Origin: Pseudonocardia sp.
Lineage (GTDB): Bacteria; Actinomycetota; Actinomycetes; Mycobacteriales; Pseudonocardiaceae
Length of the DNA stretch: 64,000 bases
Direction of reading: 5' to 3'
Assembly (NCBI RefSeq): GCF_029263155.1
Contig: NZ_JAJCYB010000070.1
Location: 26,315-90,314, forward strand
The notes beneath the pieces were generated by a model. The model saw only the letters and a program-made list of their open reading frames with translations, did not search any database and was not told the DNA's origin. Shown here in pieces: positions 47,605 through 55,290 of the stretch. Both the position numbers and the translations under genes were made by a program. The first letter of the stretch is position 1; each line of letters starts with the position of its first letter.

Positions 47605-49395
47605 ATGAGTCCCGTGCCGTCGCCCGCCGCGGCGTTCGAGGACCAGCCCACGGCGGTGCTCGAGCTGTCCGGCCCGCAGCACCTGGTGTGCGCCGCCAAC
47701 CGCGCGGCCCGGGAGCTGTTCGGCACCCCCGACCCGGTGGGCCGTCCCCTCGCCGAGGCCGTACCCGCGCTGGACGGCGCGGGGCTGGCCCAGCTGGCGC
47801 AGACCCGCGATTCCGGTGGCGCGGTGCGCGGGGCGGTGTGGCCGCTGCTCCTCGGCGGGAGCCGGGTCGTCGTCGAGGTCGATCTCGCCGGCGTGCAGCG
47901 GGAGGCGGGCGCCGGCGTCCTCGTGCAGGCCCGCCCGGTGGTCGGTGAGCAGGCCGCGCTCCGCGACACCACGATCGCCCTGCACGCTGCGCTGCTCCCG
48001 GACACGCTGCCCGTGCTGCCCGAGCTCGACCTGGCCGGTCACTACGTCCCGGGTGCGCTGCGCAGCGGGGGCGACTGGTTCGACGTCCTCGTCACCGACG
48101 ACGGGCGGGTCGCGCTGCACACCGGTGACGTGGTGGGGCACGGGCCGGGCGCGGCCGCCGCGATGGGGGCGCTGTCGACGGCCCTGCGGGTCGCCCTGGC
48201 CGAGGGCGCCGCACCGGCCGAGGCGCTCGACCGCCTCGACCGGTTCGCCGCCCGCAGCCCCGCCACCCGCGGAGCGGCGGCGGCCGTGGTCCTGCTCGAC
48301 CCCTCCTCCGGCGCGCTGACCCACGCCCTCTGCGGGCACCCGCCCCCCGCCGTCGGCTCCGCGAAAGGGCTGCAGGTCCTGCACGGTGCGGGCGGCGGCC
48401 CGCTGGGCATGGGCGCCGCGGCGACCGCCGAGCACCGTGCGGTCCTCGCTCCCGGCGAGACCCTGCTCCTGCACACCGGAGGGCTCCTGCACACCGGCGG
48501 CGCCCACACCGACCGGCCCCCGCACCTCGGCGCGCCGGACGGGACGGCTCCCGCCGAGCCCTCGGCCACCGCGTGGTGCGCGGCCGTGCTGGACCGGCCG
48601 GGCCCGGCCGCGCCGGGCGATGTCGCCGTGCTCGCCGTGCACCGCCGCGGCGCCCCGCTGGCCCCGCTGCGCATCGAGACGACGGCGGAACCGCACGTGC
48701 TGAGCATCCTGCGGGACCGGCTCACCGACTGGCTCGCGATGCTCGACGCGTCCGCCGAGACCCTCGCCGCGGTGCCGCTGGTCCTGTCCGAGCTCGTCAG
48801 CAACTCGGTCGAGCACGCCTACCCGGCGGGGCGACCCGGCCCGGTGCGCGTGGAGGTGGACCTCGACGGTTACGGCGGGGCGCGGGTCGTCGTCGAGGAC
48901 GACGGGACCTGGCAGCCGGGCACCGACGGGGTCACGACGACGGGCGGGTTCGGGCTCGTCGTCGTCCACGAGCTGTGCGGTGCCGTCGACATCAGCACGG
49001 GCCCGTACGGCACCCGCGTCGGCGCCACCTGCCCGGCCCGGCGCCCCACCGTCGTGGCCGAGCCGGTCGTGTCGCGCCCGCGGGCGGTACCCGACGCGCC
49101 GCTGACCCTGACCGACCGGCCCGGCGTGCCCCCGGTGGTGGAGGTCGACGGGGTGGTCGACATCGCCACGGTCGACGAGCTGCGGGCCGCGGTGCTGCGC
49201 CGCTCGGTCGCGGGCAGCCGGGACATCGTGATCGACCTCACGAGGGTGACCCTGCTGGGGAGCGCGGGCGTGCGCCTGCTGCACGAGGTCGCCCGCTTCA
49301 CGGCCCCGCCGCGGGTGATCGCGCCGCGGCACGCGCCGGTGCGCCGGATCCTGGCGACGGCCCGGCTGGACCACCTGCTCGACGAGCCGGCCTGA
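47605..49395 (+). CDS. PAS-SpoIIE phosphatase-HATPase-STAS four-domain regulator
   Basis: A 596-aa protein combining what are usually separate parts of a partner-switching system. Residues 1-110 are PAS-like; about 120-340 form a PP2C/SpoIIE phosphatase (GGDWFDVLVTDDGRVALHTG, GDVVGHGPGAAAAMG); about 350-470 form a HATPase of the RsbW anti-sigma type (VLSELVSNSVEHAYPAG, GGFGLVVVHELCG); about 490-596 form a STAS domain (VIDLTRVTLLGSAGVRLL). The STAS Ser would be a phosphorylation site. This architecture may allow one chain to phosphorylate and dephosphorylate anti-anti-sigma proteins. A separate STAS protein gene is immediately downstream. ATG 47605 starts the clear coding region. Confidence 0.85.
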   Translation: MSPVPSPAAAFEDQPTAVLELSGPQHLVCAANRAARELFGTPDPVGRPLAEAVPALDGAGLAQLAQTRDSGGAVRGAVWPLLLGGSRVVVEVDLAGVQREAGAGVLVQARPVVGEQAALRDTTIALHAALLPDTLPVLPELDLAGHYVPGALRSGGDWFDVLVTDDGRVALHTGDVVGHGPGAAAAMGALSTALRVALAEGAAPAEALDRLDRFAARSPATRGAAAAVVLLDPSSGALTHALCGHPPPAVGSAKGLQVLHGAGGGPLGMGAAATAEHRAVLAPGETLLLHTGGLLHTGGAHTDRPPHLGAPDGTAPAEPSATAWCAAVLDRPGPAAPGDVAVLAVHRRGAPLAPLRIETTAEPHVLSILRDRLTDWLAMLDASAETLAAVPLVLSELVSNSVEHAYPAGRPGPVRVEVDLDGYGGARVVVEDDGTWQPGTDGVTTTGGFGLVVVHELCGAVDISTGPYGTRVGATCPARRPTVVAEPVVSRPRAVPDAPLTLTDRPGVPPVVEVDGVVDIATVDELRAAVLRRSVAGSRDIVIDLTRVTLLGSAGVRLLHEVARFTAPPRVIAPRHAPVRRILATARLDHLLDEPA

Positions 49396-49516
49396 ACGAG
49401 CATTGCGCGGCGCTCGGCCCGGTCCCTCGCGGAGCCGCCACCGCGGTGCTACGGTCGCGGTTCCGCTGCTCCCTCTGACCCCGCGGGTGGCGTACTCCGA
49501 CTCCACGGAGCACCCG

Positions 49517-49885
49517 ATGGCACAGCGGCTCCAGTCGATCGTCCACAACCGGGCCCAGACCGGGGTCCTCGAACTCGTCGGTGATCTCGACATCGCCACC
49601 GAGCCCGCCCTGCGCGCCGTCCTGGCGGAGCTGCGGGCCCACCACGTGCTCGTCGTCGACCTGCACGGCGTGCTGTTCTGCGGGGCCCGGGCGCTGCGGG
49701 TGCTGCTCGACGCCGCCTCCGAGCGCGCCGCCGGGGACCACGTCCTCGTCCTCGCGCACCGGCCCCCGATGGTGGCGCGGCTGATCGAGCTGCTGCCGGT
49801 CCGCTGCCACCCGCATCCCGTCCCCGACGACCCGACTGCGGTCCGCATCAGCTGGGCGGGCCCGCGCAGTGCGCCCGGTGCCTAG
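49517..49885 (+). CDS. STAS-domain anti-anti-sigma-like protein
   Basis: A 122-aa protein starting at ATG 49517 with GGAG seven bases upstream. The STAS fold is plain (LELVGDLDIATEPALRAVLA, VVDLHGVLFCGARALRVLL). At the position of the phosphorylated Ser in anti-anti-sigma factors it has Cys (FCGARAL), so regulation by phosphorylation is unlikely at that site. The longer reading from 49403 is not conserved. It probably partners the preceding multidomain regulator or an anti-sigma factor elsewhere. Confidence 0.8.
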   Translation: MAQRLQSIVHNRAQTGVLELVGDLDIATEPALRAVLAELRAHHVLVVDLHGVLFCGARALRVLLDAASERAAGDHVLVLAHRPPMVARLIELLPVRCHPHPVPDDPTAVRISWAGPRSAPGA

Positions 49886-49914
49886 GGTGGACCGACCCGA
49901 CCCGAGGAGCCTCC

Positions 49915-50721
49915 GTGCCCATCGACCAGGCCGCGCTCACCGCGACCATCGCCCGCCTGGACCGGGCGTTCCGCGTCGACCGGGCGTTCGGCGCCGACGG
50001 ATCGGCCCACCGGGGGGACGGCGTCGATCGGGAGCCGCCCGCCGCGATGGATCCGGCGTCGTTCGTCGACCTCGTCGTCGGCGCCGCCGACCGGGTGTTC
50101 GCCCTGTCCGGGGTCGGGCTGATGTTCCTCGACGCCGACGACGCCCTGCGCTACGTCGCCGCGTCCGACGAGACGATCCGGGCACTGGAGTCGGCCCAGG
50201 AGCAGCTCGGCGAGGGCCCCTGCCTGGACAGCCTCGTGCAGCGCACGACCGTGCGGACCCACGACCTCACCGTCGACGAGCGCTACCGGTCGGTCGGCGC
50301 CGTCGTCGGGCCGCTCGGCGTGCGGGCGGTGCTCGGGGTACCGGTCGACGTCGCGGGGGTGGCCGTGGGCACCCTCAACGTCTACCGCGACCGCCCGCAC
50401 GAGTGGGACGACTCCGAGGTCGACGCGGTGCACGCGTTCGCGACGGTCCTCGGCTCGGCGTTCACGGCGATGATCTGGGCCCGCCGCGGCGACACGCTCA
50501 CCGTCCAGCTCGGGCGCGCGCTGGAGAGCCGGATCGTCGTGGAACGCGCCATCGGATTCCTCATGGGGGTGCGGCGCGTGGACGCCGTCACCGCGTTCGA
50601 CACCCTGCGCCGAGCCGCGCGCCGCGGCCGGCGCACCGTGGCCGACGTCGCGCAGGGCGTGCTGGGCGGGGACGTCGAGCGCGTGGCCGACCCAGTACCG
50701 GTGCCGGGGGTCGGTCGCTAG
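49915..50721 (+). CDS. GAF-ANTAR transcription antitermination regulator
   Basis: A 268-aa protein. The N-terminal two-thirds is a GAF-type sensor (GVGLMFLDADDALRYVAAS, EQLGEGPCLDSLVQR, GVRAVLGVPVDVAGVAVGTL). The C-terminal 60 residues are an ANTAR domain (VVERAIGFLMGVRRVDAVTA and FDTLRRAARRGRRTVADVA), which binds paired hairpins in nascent RNA to control termination. A GAF-ANTAR pair like this is widespread in actinobacteria. GTG 49915 has GAGGAG upstream. It is the last of three regulatory genes in this direction. Confidence 0.88.
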   Translation: MPIDQAALTATIARLDRAFRVDRAFGADGSAHRGDGVDREPPAAMDPASFVDLVVGAADRVFALSGVGLMFLDADDALRYVAASDETIRALESAQEQLGEGPCLDSLVQRTTVRTHDLTVDERYRSVGAVVGPLGVRAVLGVPVDVAGVAVGTLNVYRDRPHEWDDSEVDAVHAFATVLGSAFTAMIWARRGDTLTVQLGRALESRIVVERAIGFLMGVRRVDAVTAFDTLRRAARRGRRTVADVAQGVLGGDVERVADPVPVPGVGR

Positions 50722-50976
50722 TCGAGCTGCCGCCGGTCCGCCGCCGAGCACGCGAGCAGGCCGGCGTCGTGCACGCCACCAGCGTCGGGCGGATCTGGGA
50801 CACCGCGATGTCGGGGTGCTCGCGCTCGAAGAGGTCGAGCAGCAGCTCGCACCTTGTGTCGGCTGTAGGACGACGAGCGGGGCGGCCTCGGCGGCCGGCC
50901 GGGCGACGTCCGCCCCCTCGCGCGGGTCGTCGACGCCGGAACCTGCGGTACGCGGCTGCGGCTCGGTGATCGTCAT
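50718..50976 (-). pseudogene. Broken small gene
   Basis: An ATG at 50976 starts MTITEPQPRTAGSGVDDPRE, a normal acidic start. About 130 bases later the best reading moves to another frame (LLLDLFEREHPDIAVSQIRP), and then again (VHDAGLLACSAADRRQLD), ending with TAG at 50718, which overlaps the stop of the GAF-ANTAR gene on the other strand. Each segment looks coding, but they are in different frames. I do not know the family. This is best read as a decayed gene; sequencing error could also explain it. Confidence 0.45.
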
Positions 50977-51001
50977 GACGTGCCTCTCGCGGTGGCGGGG
51001 T

Positions 51002-52237
51002 TCAGCGGGCGACGGCGGACACGACGTCGGACGCGGCGGCGGGCCGTCGGTCCGCCAGTGCGCGCTCGTAGACGCCGACGGTGGACTCGGCGATTCGCGA
51101 CCAGCGGTAGCAGGACTCGGCCCGGTCGCGCCCGGCCACGCCGAACGCCTGCATCAGCACCGGCGACCCCAGCAGGTGGCGCAGGGCGCCGGCGAGGCGC
51201 TCGGGGTGGCGCGGGGGGACGAGCAGCCCGGTGACGTCGTCCACCACGGTGTCGGTCAGACCGCCCACCGCCGACGCGACGACGGGCCGGGCGCAGGCCA
51301 TCGCCTCCAGCGGCACCATCCCGAACGGCTCGTACCACGGCACGCACACCACGGCGTCGGCCGAACGGAGCAGGGGGGCGACCCGCGACCGGGGCACCGC
51401 ACCGAGGAACCGGACCCGGTCGGCCACCCCGGCCGCGGCGGCGACCGCGCGCAGCCGGGCGATGTCGGGGTCGTCGTCCATCGCCGCCCCGCCCGCCGGC
51501 CCACCCGCGATCAGCAGCTCCGTCCCCGGAACCCGGGCCAGTGCGCTCACCGTCTCGTCCACGCCCTTGCGGCGCACCAGCCGCCCGACCGAGACGATCC
51601 GGCGCACCCCGTCGCGACGGCGCAACGTGGGCCCCGAGGTGCGGAACGTGTCGGTGTCGACGCCGCAGGGCACCACGGACACGCGGCTGCGGCGCACACC
51701 CAGGCGGGCCAGCTCGAAGGCCTCGTCCGAACAGGTCGCGATCACCCGATCGGCCCGCCGTCCGACGGCCTGCTCGGCGGCGACCCGCCCGGCCGGGCTG
51801 GTGTCCTCGCCCCGCTGGTGGCGGCGTTTGACCGCACCCAGCGCGTGGAAGGTCTGGACCACGGGCACGTCGACCCGCCCGGCGGCGGTGACCGCGGCCA
51901 GCCCCGACATCCAGAAGTGCCCGTGCACCAGGTCGGGCCGCTGCGCCGCCCAGGCGCGCTCGAGCTCGGCGGCCATCTGCGGCACGTGCGGCACCAGCCG
52001 GTCCTTCGGCAGGGGCGTGGGCGGCCCCGCGTCCAGGTGGCGCACCGTCACCCCGGGTGCGTAGGGCACCTCGGGGGGCAGCGCCGGGTCGTCGCGACGG
52101 GTCCAGACCGTGATCTCGTGGCCGAGAGCGCCCAGGGCCCGGCTCAGCTCGGCCACGTGCACGTTCTGGCCACCCGAGTCGGGGCCGCCCGGCCCCGCGA
52201 GCGGGCTTGCGTGCTCGGAGACCATGTCGATGCGCAT
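51002..52237 (-). CDS. GT4-family glycosyltransferase
   Basis: A 411-aa retaining glycosyltransferase of the GT-B/GT4 group. Features: PDSGGQNVHVAELSRALGAL near the N terminus, HGHFWMSGLAAVTA, VVPCGVDTDTF, SVGRLVRRKGVDETVSAL, and the donor-binding acidic stretch CVPWYEPFGMVPLEAMA with E-x7-E. The GGQNVHVAEL start resembles sucrose synthase-like and MshA-like members. Its substrate is unknown; sugar genes on both sides suggest cell-surface glycan. ATG 52237 lies six bases after the stop of the decayed upstream gene. Confidence 0.87.
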   Translation of the reverse strand: MRIDMVSEHASPLAGPGGPDSGGQNVHVAELSRALGALGHEITVWTRRDDPALPPEVPYAPGVTVRHLDAGPPTPLPKDRLVPHVPQMAAELERAWAAQRPDLVHGHFWMSGLAAVTAAGRVDVPVVQTFHALGAVKRRHQRGEDTSPAGRVAAEQAVGRRADRVIATCSDEAFELARLGVRRSRVSVVPCGVDTDTFRTSGPTLRRRDGVRRIVSVGRLVRRKGVDETVSALARVPGTELLIAGGPAGGAAMDDDPDIARLRAVAAAAGVADRVRFLGAVPRSRVAPLLRSADAVVCVPWYEPFGMVPLEAMACARPVVASAVGGLTDTVVDDVTGLLVPPRHPERLAGALRHLLGSPVLMQAFGVAGRDRAESCYRWSRIAESTVGVYERALADRRPAAASDVVSAVAR

Positions 52238-52242
52238 GCCGT

Positions 52243-52685
52243 TCACGTCCTTCCGTTCACGGCGGGCCGGGCGGCCCGCACGGTGGCGCGGTGCCTGCGC
52301 ACCGCGTCGTCGAGAACCTGCTCCCAGTCGGCCAGGAACCGGTCCAGTCCGTAGCGCGACCGCGCGTGGGCGCGGGCCGCGCGGCCCTGCCGCCGGGCCG
52401 TCTCCGGATCCGCGACGAGGCGGCGCAGCGCAGCCGCACGTCGAGCAGCGCACCCGCGTGATCGACCGACGCGCCGGCGACGTAGGGCACCCCCGCCAGG
52501 CGCAGCACCAGCGCCACCGGCAGCGGCGACTGGTGGAACGAGGTGAGGACGACCGCGGCGGCGGCTCCGGGCACGGGCCGGACCCGGCCGGGGTCGCCGT
52601 TGTACGGGACGTCGACGACGAGTGTTCCGTCCCGGTCGAACAGCACGAGTGCCGGAGGCGAACCGGTGCGGGCAGCAGGGGTCAC
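52243..52685 (-). pseudogene. Chimeric remnant: gmhB start, GT9 fragment, GT4 tail
   Basis: From GTG 52685, residues 1-45 match the start of heptose 1,7-bisphosphate phosphatase (GmhB): ALVLFDRDGTLVVDVPYNGD, with the HAD nucleophile. Then, at about 52550, the sequence becomes a segment of a GT9 heptosyltransferase (TSFHQSPLPVALVLRLAGVP). At about 52428 the frame changes and a GT4 tail follows (DPETARRQGRAARAHARSRY then GLDRFLADWEQVLDDAV) to TGA 52243. Three unrelated genes have thus been joined by deletions, leaving none intact. The direction and order suggest an ancestral gmhB-GT9-GT4 run that preceded the GT4 gene at 52237. Confidence 0.7.
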
Positions 52686-52759
52686 AGTTCAGTGGTCACC
52701 GACTGAGCCCGGCCTAAACGGCATCATCCCAAACTACTACTCTCCGTGACAGGTACTAC
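52679..52759 (-). repeat. 81-bp duplicated upstream region, copy B (before the gmhB remnant)
   Basis: Partner of 41926-42006, aligned without gaps at about 68% identity. It covers the GTG start of the remnant and the 74 bases upstream. CTAAACG and AACTACTACTC are unchanged. A second ACTACTA lies just beyond it, at 52754-52760. Confidence 0.6.
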
Positions 52760-52831
52760 TATCCGTAGCGGTGGCCGGGGGGACCACGGCGGCCCCGCAT
52801 GCCTGCCGTCCCACGGGGTACGCCCCCGTCC

Positions 52832-53242
52832 ATGACCGACACCACGACCGGAACCCGACCACTGGCCGTCGTCAACGGTGCCTCCAGCGGCATCGGCTAC
52901 GAGCTGGCGAAGCAGTTCGCGGGCCACGGCTTCGACCTGCTGGTGACCGCCGAGGACGAGCTGAAGGACACCGGGGTGACCGTCACCTCGCTGATGCCCG
53001 GCCCGACCGAGACCGACTTCCACCGGGCCGACATGGACGACACGAAGGTGGGGGCCTCGGACAAGGACGACCCGACGCAGGTCGCCGCGCAGGGCTTCGA
53101 GGCGTTGATGAACGGCGAGCGCGAGGTCGTGGCAGGGTCGCTGTCGACCAAGGCGTCCGGTGCGGCCAACGCGGTGCTGCCGGACGCGGCCAAGGCACAG
53201 GTGCACCGGACGATGGCCGAGCCGGGCTCGGCCGAGAGGTAG
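52832..53242 (+). pseudogene. Short-chain dehydrogenase with an in-frame internal deletion
   Basis: A 136-aa frame from ATG 52832. It starts with a normal SDR cofactor motif (AVVNGASSGIGYELAKQF, TGxxxGIG type) and then passes after about 40 residues (LLVTAEDE) directly to the C-terminal part of the same type of enzyme (TGVTVTSLMPGPTETDFHR). The middle, including the catalytic S-Y-x3-K region, is missing, about 120-130 residues by comparison with the usual 260. The frame is preserved, so a stable short protein may be made, but it cannot be an active SDR. Confidence 0.7.
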
Positions 53243-53288
53243 TCCGGGCCGCCGCCGGAGCCTGCTGGCCGCCCGTTCCGCCGGGCTT

Positions 53289-53314
53289 GCTTCCTCCGGC
53301 CGGGGAACGGGTAT
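53289..53314 (+). promoter_or_regulatory. Possible sigma-B/F-type promoter of the cheB operon
   Basis: GGGTAT at 53309-53314, matching the -10 of actinobacterial stress promoters, with GCTTC at 53289-53293 after a 15-base spacer as a partial match to the -35. It is 62 bases upstream of the cheB-like start. Confidence 0.35.
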
Positions 53315-53375
53315 GTCCGTCCGACCGGTGCGCGCCTACGGTGGGCGGGCCGAACCGCAGCGACAGGAGGGGCCG

Positions 53376-54425
53376 ATGCCGTCCGAGGCCGGAGCACGCC
53401 CCGCACGGCTGGTCGTGGTGGGCGCCTCGGCGGGTGGCGTCGAGGCGTTGCAGTCACTGGTCGCCGGGCTGCCCGCCGACCTCGCGGCCGCGGTGGTCGT
53501 GGTGCTGCACATCCCCCGGAGCTCGCCCGGGGCGCTGCCCGGGATCCTCGACCGGGCCGGCCCGTTGCCGGCCGTCACCGCCGCCCACGGGCAGTCGCTG
53601 CGCCCCGGTGTCGTCTACGTCGCTCCCCCGGACCGGCACGTGCTCGTGGAGGACGGCGAGCTGGTGCTGAGCGCGGGACCCGCCGAGAACGGGCACCGGC
53701 CCGCCGTGGACCCGCTGTTCCGGTCGGCCGCGATCGCCCGCGGCCCGGCCGTCGTCGGGGTCGTGCTCTCGGGCACCCGCGACGACGGGGCCGCCGGGTC
53801 GGCCGCGATCGCCCGGTACGGCGGCTCGGTCCTCGTGCAGGACCCCGCGGACGCGCTCCATGCGCCGATGCCGCTCAACGCGATGCGCGAGGTCCCGCAG
53901 GCCGCCGTGCACCGCGCCGCCGACATCGGTGCGGTGCTCGCCGCCCTCGTGGACGCCCCGGCGGGCCCGGCGGTCGTGCCGCCGGACGACGGATCGGTGC
54001 GCCTGGAGGTCGCGTCGGCCCGTGACGGCCTGCCCACCACCGACGAGTTCGCCCACGCCCGCCCGTCGGAGTTCAGCTGCCCCCACTGCCACGGCGTGCT
54101 CTTCGCGCTCCCGGGCGGCCCGGCGCCCCGTTTCCGCTGCCGGACCGGGCACGCCTGGTCCCCGGTGAGCCTCGTCGAGGACCAGGCCACCGGGGTGGAG
54201 GAGGCGCTGTGGACGGCGGTGCGCGCGCTCGAGGAGAAGGCCGCACTGGTCACCCGCCTGGCCGAGGACGCACACGCGAACGGGCATTCCCGCTCGGCCG
54301 CGGAGTTCCGCACCCGGGCCGGGCACACCCGGCTGCAGGCCGAACGGGTGCGTGAGCTGTTGCGCCACGACGACCCGTCCGATGCGCTGCTCCCGGTCGA
54401 GACGCTGGGGCGGGACGTGTCGTGA
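53376..54425 (+). CDS. CheB-type protein-glutamate methylesterase with a C-terminal zinc ribbon
   Basis: A 349-aa protein. Residues about 10-190 are a CheB catalytic domain: GASAGGVEALQ with the nucleophile Ser, VVVLHIPRSSPG with His, and LSGTRDDGAAGSAAIA with Asp. There is no response-regulator receiver domain. The C-terminal region has CPHCHGVL and CRTGHAWS, forming a zinc ribbon, then a helical end. This layout is common in actinobacteria that lack chemotaxis. AGGAGG precedes ATG 53376. Genes for a STAS-HATPase protein and a CheR-PAS protein follow, making an unlinked methylation-type signalling set. Confidence 0.88.
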   Translation: MPSEAGARPARLVVVGASAGGVEALQSLVAGLPADLAAAVVVVLHIPRSSPGALPGILDRAGPLPAVTAAHGQSLRPGVVYVAPPDRHVLVEDGELVLSAGPAENGHRPAVDPLFRSAAIARGPAVVGVVLSGTRDDGAAGSAAIARYGGSVLVQDPADALHAPMPLNAMREVPQAAVHRAADIGAVLAALVDAPAGPAVVPPDDGSVRLEVASARDGLPTTDEFAHARPSEFSCPHCHGVLFALPGGPAPRFRCRTGHAWSPVSLVEDQATGVEEALWTAVRALEEKAALVTRLAEDAHANGHSRSAAEFRTRAGHTRLQAERVRELLRHDDPSDALLPVETLGRDVS

Positions 54426-54486
54426 TCCGCGACGCGTGGCGCCCCGTGTCGCCCGTCCTCGTCACCACCACGCATCTGGGCGCGGG

Positions 54487-55290
54487 GTGCGCCGGGTCCT
54501 GCACGCGGGGGCCGCCGCGGAGCCGCCCGCCGGTCCGCAGCCGGTGAGGGACGCGGTGCGCTGCGAGATCGTGCGCCGCTACCCGGTGGCGCTGGTCGTC
54601 GCCACCGGGGTGCTGCGCCTGGACACCGCCCACATCCTGCGGGCCGCCGTGCTCAAGGTGCTCGCCGACCGCCCCACCGCGCTCGTGCTCGACCTCGCCG
54701 ACCTCGAGGTGCTCGAACCCGCGTCGGCCACCGTCCTGCCGCTGCTCGACCAGCACGCGGTGCTGCGCGCCGACAGCGTGCTGTTGGTCGCGGCACCGTC
54801 GGTCTCGGTCCGCCGGGAGCTGCACCGTCTCGGGGCCGGCATCGCGGTGCACGCCACCCGCCCGGAGGCACTGACGGCCGCGGCCGGCCGTCCCGCGCCC
54901 TCCCGGGTACGGCTGGCGTTCGAGCCCACCCACGGCGCGCCCGCGCTGGCCCGGCGCGCGGTGACCGGAGGGTGCGGGCTGTGGGACCTGCCCACCACGC
55001 TCGCCACGCGCGTGGCCCAGGTGGCCAGCGAGCTGGTCACCAACGTGGTCGAGCACGCCGGTGGCGACGGCCTGTTGCTGCTCACCCGCGGGCATTCGCT
55101 GCTGCACCTCTCGGTCCGCGACGGCAGCAGCCTGCAGCCCGTCGCCGGTGCCGGGTTCGGGTTGACCATCGTCGGCGCGCTGAGCTCGTCGTGGGGCGTC
55201 CGCGCCGTACCGGACGGCAAGGTGGTCTGGGCTACCCTGCGGATCTGGCCCGCGGCAGGGGCCCTCGGCCGGCCCGGGAGCAGGCCGTGA
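54487..55290 (+). CDS. STAS-HATPase fusion regulator
   Basis: A 267-aa protein. The first half is STAS-like (VALVVATGVLRLDTAHILRA, LVLDLADLEVLEPASATVLP); the Ser in EPASAT is at the phosphorylation position. The second half is a HATPase domain of the anti-sigma type (VASELVTNVVEHAGGDG, GAGFGLTIVGALSSSW). It thus combines an anti-anti-sigma domain with an anti-sigma-type kinase. GTG 54487 is likely but GTG 54544 is also possible. Its stop overlaps the next start (GTGA), so translation is coupled to the CheR-PAS gene. Confidence 0.75.
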   Translation: MRRVLHAGAAAEPPAGPQPVRDAVRCEIVRRYPVALVVATGVLRLDTAHILRAAVLKVLADRPTALVLDLADLEVLEPASATVLPLLDQHAVLRADSVLLVAAPSVSVRRELHRLGAGIAVHATRPEALTAAAGRPAPSRVRLAFEPTHGAPALARRAVTGGCGLWDLPTTLATRVAQVASELVTNVVEHAGGDGLLLLTRGHSLLHLSVRDGSSLQPVAGAGFGLTIVGALSSSWGVRAVPDGKVVWATLRIWPAAGALGRPGSRP

